DNA from: Anaerolineae bacterium
GTDB taxonomy: Bacteria > Chloroflexota > Anaerolineae > Aggregatilineales > Phototrophicaceae
Direction of reading: 5' to 3'
Assembly: GCA_022843745.1 (NCBI GenBank)
Contig: JALHNB010000017.1
Location: 1-64,000 of the forward strand
Length of the DNA stretch: 64,000 nt
The notes under the pieces are model-generated. The model was not told where the DNA came from. It was given only the letters and a program-made list of their open reading frames with translations, and searched no databases. Shown piece after piece: positions 53,992 through 61,512 of this stretch. A program made the position numbers and the translations under genes. How positions within the stretch are numbered: the first letter of the stretch is position 1; each line of letters starts with the position of its first letter.

Positions 53992-54001
53992 AAAGGAAAA
54001 A

Positions 54002-54952
54002 ATGATGACCTCAACAAGCTCCCAAGTCGTCTGCGCGGGCATCCTCGTCGCGGATATTTTCGTACCACCGATGCCGCGTTTACCCCAGGCGGGCGAACTC
54101 CAGGCTACTGATGATTTTCTGATCGACTCCGGCGGCTGTGCAGCCAACACCGCCACCAGCCTCGTCAAATTGGGCGTTCCAACGACGGTGATCGGCAAGG
54201 TCGGCGCGGATAATTTTGGCGACTTCATCGAGAACGATCTGCGTAGCAAAGGCATAAACACAGCCGGAATCGTGCGTTCGAACACTTATGGCACATCAAA
54301 AACCGTCATTTTGCCTGTCATCGGCGAAGATCGACGCTATATCCACACATTTGGCGCGAATGCTGATTTCAGTGGAGCAGATTTGAATCGCGAGTTGATC
54401 GCAGGCGCGAAATTCTTTTATCTGGGCGGCTACCTCGTCCTGCCCGGCCTCCAACCGCAAGACCTTTCCGAAACGCTGCAATTCGCGCGGCAGCAAGGCG
54501 CACAGACCATGCTCGATGTGGTCGTGCCAGCCGACAGCGGCGATTCCAGTTTCAAGGCGCTGGAAATGGCTTTGCCGTATGTGGATGTGTTCACGCCCAA
54601 TGACGGTGAAGCGCGCACCTTAACCGGGGAAACTGACCCGGAACGTCAGGCAAAACGCTTATTAGACGCGGGCTGTGGGACGGTGGTGATTACGATGGGT
54701 GAACACGGCTCACTACTGATGAACAAAAGCGAAACGCTGCATCTGCCGTCCTTCCCGGTCAAAGTGGTCGATGGCTCCGGCGCGGGTGATGCCTTCGCGG
54801 CAGGATTTATCGTCGGCTTGCTGGAAGGCTGGTCAATGACTGAAACGCTGCGGTTTGCCAGCGCAGTCGGTGGCTCGGCCTGCACACGGCTCGGCTGCAC
54901 ACCGGGCGTATTTACCCGTCCAGAGGCGCTGGCCTATTTGCAGGCACACTGA
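54002..54952 (+). CDS. PfkB-family carbohydrate/nucleoside kinase
   Basis: A 316-residue ribokinase-like sugar kinase. The substrate-binding start has CAGILVADIF and GGCAANTATSLVKLG. The catalytic and anion-hole region DGSGAGDAFAAGFIVGLLEG is near residue 260, with the preceding VITMGEHGSLL. It probably phosphorylates a sugar or nucleoside; the exact substrate is unclear. The ATG at 54002 (or 54005) has AAAGGA upstream, formed by the tail of a family A hairpin. It lies in the codA-regulator operon direction. Confidence 0.92.
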   Translation: MMTSTSSQVVCAGILVADIFVPPMPRLPQAGELQATDDFLIDSGGCAANTATSLVKLGVPTTVIGKVGADNFGDFIENDLRSKGINTAGIVRSNTYGTSKTVILPVIGEDRRYIHTFGANADFSGADLNRELIAGAKFFYLGGYLVLPGLQPQDLSETLQFARQQGAQTMLDVVVPADSGDSSFKALEMALPYVDVFTPNDGEARTLTGETDPERQAKRLLDAGCGTVVITMGEHGSLLMNKSETLHLPSFPVKVVDGSGAGDAFAAGFIVGLLEGWSMTETLRFASAVGGSACTRLGCTPGVFTRPEALAYLQAH

Positions 54953-54957
54953 GTCGC

Positions 54958-54986
54958 TTGACAAAATTTGCCGATGTTTATATCAT
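54958..54986 (+). promoter_or_regulatory. Strong sigma-70-type promoter before the alpha/alpha-toroid gene
   Basis: A perfect TTGACA at 54958-54963, a 17-base spacer, and TATCAT at 54981-54986. Predicted transcription start is near 54993, 57 bases before the ATG. It suggests a separate transcription unit for the glycan genes that follow. Confidence 0.65.
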
Positions 54987-55049
54987 CACCCTGAACTTTT
55001 TCTCATGGGGTGAATATTTGTTCACTTCAACTTAAATTTTGGGCTAAAT

Positions 55050-57056
55050 ATGCAAATTTTCTCAAATGGATTACTGCGTTTATCCCTCAATACCGAAGCA
55101 GGCAATATTTTTATTCAGTCGATAGAGGTTGTTACCCCTTCCGGTTGGCACACGATCAGCAGTGGGAACGAAGGACAGGTATTTTCAACCAGCCTGGGCG
55201 CTGTGAACGCCCAGACATTGGATGCCGTGCAAGCGGATAATGGCGACTGGACATTGACCCTGCAAGGACGTGGTGATAGCTGGTCAGCCAATGAGGTCAT
55301 CACACTGGAAAATGGTTCGCCTTGGCTGCGCCGCATACAGACTTATCACTTTGAGCAAAAAGCGCGGGTCGCTATTCATCCCGGAATGCGCGTTGAAAAC
55401 TCAAAATCTCTGCTTTATACCTTCCCGCTGCGAGAACATGAACTACCACTGACCGAATGTGAAGCCTATCGCGCGGACGCATGGTGGGCGCTGCCCTTTC
55501 CATTTCACGTCTGGCACACGAATCAATGGGTCGCATTTTACGGCGTTGATACCACCCAATCCGGCGGCACACTCGATTTTCTCCCGGTAGACGACCACGC
55601 CTGGATGCGCACCTATCTCCCGCAGACCACCGCGCAGCGCGAGGACATGGGCGATGCTATCTACAAGTGGCCTCTGCAACCTCAAGATATGGAAGTGGCT
55701 GCTGGCGAAACCGTCACCCTGACACAAATTTTTGGCGCGAAAAAACTTGACGCGGGCGAAGAAGCTTTATTTGAAGCCGAGCGCATCGTCGCGGATATTC
55801 TCCTGGTTGAACCCTGGCCAGAAGCGAATTTCGAAAAAGTCACGGACGGCATCGCGAATTATTATCATCGCTGCCAGTTATGGGAAGCAGATGCGTTTGG
55901 CGCGGGCCGGGGCTGGTTTCTGAATATGTGGGTCTACACCCAATGCCGCGAACCCCAGCGCAAAGGGCCGGGCGGCGGCTATTTCGATCTCGGCTGGGGC
56001 GAAGGCATCGCCGCTGAGATGTTCACCGGCGTGGTACGCCATTGGCAGCGGACACGGCGTACTGACTTGCTGCCGTATATTGACGAGATGACTCGCAGCA
56101 TTCCCCTGTTCAAGCGTGGCACGGACGCGGCTGCTCCCTATTTTGACCGTTCGAATGGAGAGCAATTCGGTGATTTTTTCCTCGAAAATCGCGTCTGGAC
56201 ACATTCTGAAGGCCATCTGGCGCTGTATCTAGCTGATCTTTACCTCGCCGCGCCGGATTATCCACAGCCGGAGACTCGGCAAATCTGGCTGGAAATCGCA
56301 CGTTCAATTGGTGATTTTTATATCACGCAGCAGACCAGCAGCGGAGATTTGCCCGATATTCTCGATGAGAACGATCAGGAAATAAACGTCCGGCGGCGCG
56401 TTACAGCTCGACTGGCGGTGTGCGGTTTGTGGGTACTACTAGCACAGATTACGGGTGATAAGTCCTACATTGGACACGCGCTTCGACTGGCTCAGGCCGC
56501 CGCACCAGAAATTCAGGATTTCGTTTTCTTCTACGGCACGATGATCGACGCGCTTAAAACTGAGATTAACATTAGTGATGGCGAATCGGCTTACTATATT
56601 CTGGAAGGTCTGAGTCGCTTATATGAAGCGGTGCCACAACCCTGGATTCTCGCGTTGTGTCAGAAAGTGGCGGCATTCGCCTTTTGCTGGACATATTTTT
56701 ACAATGTACCGACAGCACATCACGGCATTACGCGCGGCGGACAGGTTTGCCGGATGCCCGATTTCCCGCTGGTCTATCCCATCGGCCCATCCAAAGCGAT
56801 TGATCCGCTGCTGCGGTTGAGTACAGCCAGTGGCGATCCGTTTTATAAACGCATGGCGCAGGAAATGATTCATTTTATCGCCAGCTACCAATGGGATGAC
56901 CCGACAAAACCCTGGCACGGCGGCATGATCCACGCTATCGAGCAGCATACAGGGAAGCATTGGGGGCCAGACAAGTGTGGGCAGGTCGATACGGGCATGG
57001 CGACAGGCAACAGTCTGGCAGCGCTGGAATTATGGCTTCGGCAAGCTCACTCATAA
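55050..57056 (+). CDS. Alpha/alpha-toroid (six-hairpin glycosidase-like) protein
   Basis: A 668-residue cytoplasmic protein that I cannot assign to a named family. Residues 1-220 are beta-rich (a likely beta-sandwich: GLLRLSLNTEAGNIF, then VALENGSPWLRR-like strands). Residues 240-668 are helical, with repeated Trp/Tyr/His-rich hairpins (AGRGWFLNMWVYTQ, FDLGWGEGIAAEMFTGVV, ENRVWTHSEGHLALYLADLY), the pattern of (alpha/alpha)6 glycoside hydrolases and lyases. Position beside an aldolase and a GH38 mannosidase supports sugar-chain breakdown. No signal peptide is seen. Catalytic residues cannot be named with confidence. Confidence 0.7.
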   Translation: MQIFSNGLLRLSLNTEAGNIFIQSIEVVTPSGWHTISSGNEGQVFSTSLGAVNAQTLDAVQADNGDWTLTLQGRGDSWSANEVITLENGSPWLRRIQTYHFEQKARVAIHPGMRVENSKSLLYTFPLREHELPLTECEAYRADAWWALPFPFHVWHTNQWVAFYGVDTTQSGGTLDFLPVDDHAWMRTYLPQTTAQREDMGDAIYKWPLQPQDMEVAAGETVTLTQIFGAKKLDAGEEALFEAERIVADILLVEPWPEANFEKVTDGIANYYHRCQLWEADAFGAGRGWFLNMWVYTQCREPQRKGPGGGYFDLGWGEGIAAEMFTGVVRHWQRTRRTDLLPYIDEMTRSIPLFKRGTDAAAPYFDRSNGEQFGDFFLENRVWTHSEGHLALYLADLYLAAPDYPQPETRQIWLEIARSIGDFYITQQTSSGDLPDILDENDQEINVRRRVTARLAVCGLWVLLAQITGDKSYIGHALRLAQAAAPEIQDFVFFYGTMIDALKTEINISDGESAYYILEGLSRLYEAVPQPWILALCQKVAAFAFCWTYFYNVPTAHHGITRGGQVCRMPDFPLVYPIGPSKAIDPLLRLSTASGDPFYKRMAQEMIHFIASYQWDDPTKPWHGGMIHAIEQHTGKHWGPDKCGQVDTGMATGNSLAALELWLRQAHS

Positions 57057-57084
57057 ACAACCACCACCACAAAAAGGATTAACA

Positions 57085-57981
57085 ATGCCGCTTGTTTCTA
57101 TGACCACTCTTCTCGAACGTGCCTATGCAGGCGGTTACGGTGTCGGCTATTTCGAGGCGTGGGACAGCTACTCGCTGGAAGCAGTAGTCGAGGCCGCCGA
57201 AGCCGAACATTCGCCAGTCATTATTGGTTTTGGCTGCATGATGGTATCGTCCACTTGGCTGGATAATAACGGGGTTGGAATTTTAGGCGCATTAGGGCGA
57301 CAAGCCGCCGAACGCGCCACCGTTCCTACTGCTTTTTTGCTCAACGAAACTCACACCTTTGAACAGGCCGAGCATGGAATCGGTGACGGCTTCAATACGG
57401 TTATGATGGATACCTCCGCCTGGGATTGGGATCGCTCGATAGAAGCAGTAAAACGGTTAGTCACTATCGCTCATGCCGCAGGTGCAACGGTGGAAGCAGA
57501 ACTGGGCCGCCTGCCGGACGCGGTAGCCGACGGTATTGATGACTCGACGGCGTTTCTGACCGACCCCGACCAGGCCGCTGAATTTGTCCGGCTGACGGGT
57601 GTCGATTTTTTGGCGGTTTCCATCGGCAACGTTCACCTGTTGACAAACGGCTATGCACCTGTCGATATGGATCACCTGGAACACATCCACCAGCGCGTCA
57701 GCATTCCGCTGGTCATACACGGTGGGACGAGTTTTCCGCCGTCGGCTGTCCCCCGCGCAATTGCCAATAACGCCGTCAAATTCAACGTCGGCACGATTTT
57801 GAAAAAGTCGTTCTGGGAAGGGATAAACGAAGCCATTTTGAACGCTCCCGCTCCAGTGAATGTCCATGACACCCTCGGTTCGCACAAGGAGGCGGACGTT
57901 TTGAACGCGGGCAAGGCACGGATGAAAGCGAAAGTGCAGGAACTCATGCGACTTTATGGCAGCAGCGGACGCGCGGAATAG
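57085..57981 (+). CDS. Class II (ketose-bisphosphate) aldolase-family protein
   Basis: A 298-residue TIM-barrel protein of the class II aldolase family. Zn ligands are the His of LNETHTFE, GNVH and VIHGG; VEAELGRLPDAV and KFNVGTILK are also family motifs. The catalytic Asp of the LDH(H/G) motif is absent: the region reads LNETHTFE. It probably acts on a ketose phosphate but may not be a classical aldolase. The ATG at 57085 has AAAGGA upstream. It follows the toroid gene by 28 bases and precedes the E1 alpha gene by 71, so they are likely one operon. Confidence 0.85.
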   Translation: MPLVSMTTLLERAYAGGYGVGYFEAWDSYSLEAVVEAAEAEHSPVIIGFGCMMVSSTWLDNNGVGILGALGRQAAERATVPTAFLLNETHTFEQAEHGIGDGFNTVMMDTSAWDWDRSIEAVKRLVTIAHAAGATVEAELGRLPDAVADGIDDSTAFLTDPDQAAEFVRLTGVDFLAVSIGNVHLLTNGYAPVDMDHLEHIHQRVSIPLVIHGGTSFPPSAVPRAIANNAVKFNVGTILKKSFWEGINEAILNAPAPVNVHDTLGSHKEADVLNAGKARMKAKVQELMRLYGSSGRAE

Positions 57982-57989
57982 CAAACATT

Positions 57990-58012
57990 GTAGGGGCGCA
58001 TGGTGTGCGCCC
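57990..58012. repeat. GTAGGGGCGCA hairpin (family A, short right arm)
   Basis: GTAGGGGCGCA - loop TGG - TGTGCGCCC then CAAAGAAAA. It is nearly identical to the copy at 53968 and sits between the aldolase and E1 alpha genes. Confidence 0.75.
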
Positions 58013-58052
58013 AAAGAAAACCATCAACGAATAGGAATTTACAGGAACATTT

Positions 58053-59024
58053 ATGGATAAATTCAACGACCTCAGCACCGAACATCTGCTTGCGCTCTAT
58101 CGCCGAATGATGCTCATCCGGCGCTTCGAGGAGCGAGTCTACTACCTCTTTTTGCAGGGTGAACTCCCCGGCACGCTGCACCAATGCCAGGGTCAGGAAG
58201 CCGTCGCCGTCGGCGTGTGCGATCACCTGAACTACACCGACTGGATCACCTCGACTCACCGCCCTCATGGTCACGCATTAGCAAAAGGCGTATCGACAGA
58301 AAGCGCAATGGCCGAGCTTTACGGCAAGGTCACAGGCTGCTGCAAAGGTAAAGGCGGCTCGATGCACTTTGGCGACCCGGCTGTCGGGATGCTGCCCGCG
58401 ATTGCCATCGTCGGCGGTGGTAACAGCGTCGTGGCTGGTCTTGGGCTGGCCTTCAAACTACGCAAAACGCAGCAAGTCGCTGTCTGCTTTTTCGGCGAAG
58501 GCGCAACCAACGAAGGCGCGTTCCACGAAAGCATCAATTTTGCCGCCGTGCAAAAACTGCCGATTGTCTTCGTCTGCGAAAATAATCTCTATGGCGCGTC
58601 TACCGCCTATCATGCTGTGTCACCCGTTAAGGATGTCGCTGACCGCGCGGCAGCTTACAATGTCCCGGCGCAGATCGTCGATGGCATGGACGTGTTGGCT
58701 GTTCGCGCCGCCGCTGGTGATGCAATTGCCGCTGCCCGTGCTGGGCAAGGCCCGATTTTGCTGGAATGTAAAACCTATCGCTTCACAGGCCACAGCCGGA
58801 GCGATGCACGTGGCTACCGCACCAAAACCGAAGAAGCCGAATGGCTGGCGAAAGACCCGATTCCCGGCCTGGGAAACGCGATGGTCGCCGCTGGACGGAT
58901 CAGCGCGGATAACCTGACCGCCGTTGAAGATGATGTGATGCGAGAGCTTGACGAAGCCGTAGAATTTGCGCGTAACTCGCCGGACACCACGCCGGAACAA
59001 GCGCTGGAGGATGTTTTGGCATGA
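58053..59024 (+). CDS. pdhA: 2-oxoacid/acetoin dehydrogenase E1 component, alpha subunit
   Basis: A 323-residue thiamine-diphosphate subunit (MDKFNDLSTEHLLALYRRMM). TPP/Mg binding is seen in GKGGSMHFGDP and GEGATNEGAFHESINFAA. The phosphorylation-loop segment is TYRFTGHSRSDARGYRTK. It resembles E1 alpha of pyruvate or acetoin dehydrogenase. It oxidatively decarboxylates a 2-oxo acid or acetoin and passes the acyl group to lipoyl-E2. ATG 58053 has ACAGGAAC upstream. The last bases overlap E1 beta (ATGA). The sugar context favours pyruvate or acetoin, but a branched-chain substrate is not excluded. Confidence 0.93.
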   Translation: MDKFNDLSTEHLLALYRRMMLIRRFEERVYYLFLQGELPGTLHQCQGQEAVAVGVCDHLNYTDWITSTHRPHGHALAKGVSTESAMAELYGKVTGCCKGKGGSMHFGDPAVGMLPAIAIVGGGNSVVAGLGLAFKLRKTQQVAVCFFGEGATNEGAFHESINFAAVQKLPIVFVCENNLYGASTAYHAVSPVKDVADRAAAYNVPAQIVDGMDVLAVRAAAGDAIAAARAGQGPILLECKTYRFTGHSRSDARGYRTKTEEAEWLAKDPIPGLGNAMVAAGRISADNLTAVEDDVMRELDEAVEFARNSPDTTPEQALEDVLA

Positions 59025-60058
59025 CGACAAATATTGCGATTGAAGAGCGTAGACTGACTATTGCTGAGGCGCTTCGTGAAGCGATTGCCGAGGAGATGCG
59101 CCGCGACGAATCGGTCTTTCTCATCGGTGAGGATGTCGGCGTAGAGGGCGGTTTTGGCGGCGCGTTCGGTGTCTATCTGGGTTTGCCGGAAGAATTCGGT
59201 CACGAGCGCATCATCGACACGCCCATCAGCGAAAAAGTGATCGCGGGTGCGGCCACAGGCGCGGCTCTGATGGGAATGCGCCCGATTGCCGACATGCAGT
59301 ATTCGGACTTTTTGTTCGAGTGTATGGACGAGTTGGTGAATCAGGCAGCGAAAATGCGCTATATGTCCGGCGGCAAACTGAGCGTCCCGATGGTCATGCG
59401 TGCGCCTGTCGGGGCAACCAATCGCGGCGCACAGCACGCCCAATGCCCGGAAAGTTATTTTATTCACGTCCCCGGCTTAAAAGTCGTGGCTGTTTCCGAT
59501 GCCTATCACGCCAAAGGCATCCTCAAAAGCGCGGTGCGTGACAATAACCCAGTGCTGATTTTTGAGCATAAATTGCTCTACGGCAGCAAAGGTCGCTCGA
59601 TGGCGGGCGGAATCGAACTGACAACGCACGTGCCACAGGAGGAATATTTGTTCCCCATCGGCAAAGCGGTTGTCAAGCGTCCCGGCGATCATGTGACCAT
59701 CGTCGCCACCCACATCAGCCTCTATCGCTCATTGGCAGCGGCGGAAGAATTAGCGGCTGACGGCATTTCGTGCGAAGTCATCGACCCGATCACGCTTAAT
59801 CCGCTGGATAAAGAAACGCTGTTTGCATCCGTTCGCAAAACCGGGCGGCTGGTAATCGCGCATGAAGACACGCTTACAGGTGGTTGGGGTGCGGAAGTCG
59901 CCGCGTTGGTCGCCGACGAGTGCCTTTTCAGCCTGGAAGCACCGATCAAGCGCATCGCCACCGCGGACGTGCCGCTGCCCTTCGCGCCCATCATGGAGCA
60001 GGCCGTCGTCCCCACTACCGAGCGCATCGCAGCAACAATTCGCGGCCTTTTCCGCTAA
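59021..60058 (+). CDS. pdhB: 2-oxoacid/acetoin dehydrogenase E1 component, beta subunit
   Basis: A 345-residue E1 beta subunit of normal length. Landmarks: LIGEDVGVEGGFGGAFGVYLG, split as VFLIGEDVGVEGGFGGAFG; DTPISEKVIAGAATGAALMG; RAPVGATNRGAQHAQCPESY; and the C-terminal IAHEDTLTGGWGAEVAALV and RIATADVPLPFAPIMEQ. It joins E1 alpha to form the alpha2beta2 TPP enzyme. The ATG overlaps the E1 alpha stop by 4 bases. The stop is followed by a duplicated E2 start region. Confidence 0.95.
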   Translation: MTTNIAIEERRLTIAEALREAIAEEMRRDESVFLIGEDVGVEGGFGGAFGVYLGLPEEFGHERIIDTPISEKVIAGAATGAALMGMRPIADMQYSDFLFECMDELVNQAAKMRYMSGGKLSVPMVMRAPVGATNRGAQHAQCPESYFIHVPGLKVVAVSDAYHAKGILKSAVRDNNPVLIFEHKLLYGSKGRSMAGGIELTTHVPQEEYLFPIGKAVVKRPGDHVTIVATHISLYRSLAAAEELAADGISCEVIDPITLNPLDKETLFASVRKTGRLVIAHEDTLTGGWGAEVAALVADECLFSLEAPIKRIATADVPLPFAPIMEQAVVPTTERIAATIRGLFR

Positions 60059-60068
60059 AGGAGTCTCT

Positions 60069-60113
60069 ATGAGCCGTGAAATTCGAATGCTCAATGAGGG
60101 AGATTGTTTATGA
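60069..60113 (+). CDS. 14-codon upstream ORF duplicating the E2 N-terminus
   Basis: ATG at 60069 encodes MSREIRMLNEGDCL and ends at TGA (60111-60113). The first seven residues equal the E2 start MSREIRM. The DNA is a 41-bp tandem duplication (22 bases matching with one change, each preceded by GGAG). The uORF stop overlaps the E2 ATG by 2 bases, so ribosomes could couple to E2. It is probably a leader rather than a functional peptide. Confidence 0.7.
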   Translation: MSREIRMLNEGDCL

Positions 60114-61459
60114 GCCGTGAAATTCGGATGCCCGCGCTAGGACAAGTTTCCGACGAACTTCTAATCGTGCGCTGGCTGAAAAACGAGGGTGATTCGGTCA
60201 AATTGGGCGAACCGCTGCTTGAAATTGAAACTGACAAAGCCACGCTGGAAGTCGAGGCGGCGGAGGCTGGAATCCTGCTGCAAATTACTAAGCAGGAAGG
60301 CGAAACGGTTGAAGTTGGCACGGTGATCGCCGTCGTCGGCAAGCCCGGTGAGAAGCTTCAACAGGCAAAAGTCGAGGTCGCGCAAGCTGCTGCCGCACCG
60401 ATTACAGCGTCTCAGGCGATCATCGATGCGCCAGGGAAAGTATTGGCTGTCCCTACCGCGCGTCTGTTAGCTCGCGAAAATGGAATTGACATCGTGCAGA
60501 TTCCCGGCACTGGCCCGAACGGATTAGTCGAAAAACGCGATGTGCAGGCCATCATCGACCAGAAGCACGAACCAGCAAAAATCGCGGTAACGCCTGTTGC
60601 GCGTCAAATGGCTCGCGAACATAACCTTGACCTCGCGCAAGTCAGTGGCAGCGGCCCGAATGGACGCATCGAAAAACGCGATCTGGAAACGCTGATTCAG
60701 CCAATTACCCCCTCACCCCCAGCCCCTCTTCCCACAGGAACTTCCGTTGGTCGCTCTCAAGGAGCGAGGGGAGAAATTCAGGCACAGGAAAGCGATATTC
60801 CTGTTCCGAAACATCGCCAGATTATCGCCCAGCGTCTCACGCAGTCGGTCACGACCATCCCGCAGATTCGGCTGACGATGACCGCCAATATGAGTCAGCC
60901 ACGCACGATGCTCACCACGCAACGGGCAGCGGGATTGCCCAAATTGTCCTACACGCATCTGATTTTACGGGCGGTTGCTGCTGCGCTGCGGGCATATCCG
61001 CGCGTGAACAGCCTGTGGATCAACGATGGGCCGCGCCTGCGTCCCCTTCAACGTGCCGATGTAGGCCTGGCGATTGCCAGTGATGATAACCTGCTGGTGG
61101 CGACGATTCCTGAGCCGGATCGCACCTCGTTGACACAGCTTATCCGAAGCGCTGACGAAGCCATCGAACGCGGACGGCGCGGGACACTCTCGCAAATCGA
61201 CCTGAATCCGGCAGCAATCACCGTGAGTAACCTCGGCATGTACGGTGTCGATGATTTTGAAGCGATTGTCGATCCTTCGCAGACCGCGATTCTGGCGGTT
61301 GGGCGTGTAGCCGAGCAAGTGATCGTCATTGATGGCGGTATCCGAGTCGCGCCGCTGATAAATCTCAGCCTCACCGTCGATCATCGTGTCGCTGATGGCG
61401 CATTAGCCGCGCAATTTTTGAAACGCATTCGCGAGGAATTGGAACAGAGCGAAGTTTAA
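60110..61459 (+). CDS. pdhC: Dihydrolipoamide acyltransferase (E2) with two E1/E3-binding domains
   Basis: A 449-residue E2. The lipoyl domain (1-78) has the modified Lys in ETDKATLEVEA (Lys 43). Two peripheral-subunit-binding domains follow: about 111-148 (PTARLLARENGIDIVQIPGT) and 158-196 (TPVARQMAREHNLDLAQVSG); one is usual. The linker about 200-224 (PSPPAPLPTGTSVGRSQGAR) is encoded by a family B repeat element. The catalytic domain (about 235-449) ends with the active-site TVDHRVADGALAAQF. ATG 60110 follows a duplicated leader. No E3 (dihydrolipoamide dehydrogenase) gene is in the window. Confidence 0.94.
   Translation: MSREIRMPALGQVSDELLIVRWLKNEGDSVKLGEPLLEIETDKATLEVEAAEAGILLQITKQEGETVEVGTVIAVVGKPGEKLQQAKVEVAQAAAAPITASQAIIDAPGKVLAVPTARLLARENGIDIVQIPGTGPNGLVEKRDVQAIIDQKHEPAKIAVTPVARQMAREHNLDLAQVSGSGPNGRIEKRDLETLIQPITPSPPAPLPTGTSVGRSQGARGEIQAQESDIPVPKHRQIIAQRLTQSVTTIPQIRLTMTANMSQPRTMLTTQRAAGLPKLSYTHLILRAVAAALRAYPRVNSLWINDGPRLRPLQRADVGLAIASDDNLLVATIPEPDRTSLTQLIRSADEAIERGRRGTLSQIDLNPAAITVSNLGMYGVDDFEAIVDPSQTAILAVGRVAEQVIVIDGGIRVAPLINLSLTVDHRVADGALAAQFLKRIREELEQSEV
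60712..60773 (+). repeat. Family B element inside the E2 coding region
   Basis: The DNA CCCCCTCACCCCCAGCCCCT and, farther on, GAGCGAGGGGAGA match the family B elements at 23.78 and 53.87 kb. Here the element is in frame and encodes a Pro/Ser/Gly-rich linker between the second binding domain and the catalytic domain. Confidence 0.65.
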
Positions 61460-61473
61460 AATAGTAGTTCGAG

Positions 61474-61499
61474 AGGGCGGGTCTGAGACTCGCCCCTAC
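61474..61499. repeat. GGGCGGGTCT/AGACTCGCCC hairpin (family A variant)
   Basis: An imperfect inverted repeat ending CCCCTAC, between the E2 stop and the mannosidase start. It shares the CTAC end with other family A members. Its position suits a hairpin between operon genes. Confidence 0.6.
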
Positions 61500-61512
61500 A
61501 AAGGTTTAAATT

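Noticed and set aside
53797-54285. Open frame of 162 codons across the regulator-kinase gap on the minus strand
   Set aside because: Mostly antisense to supported genes, and its middle is the repeat elements at 53866 and 53968.
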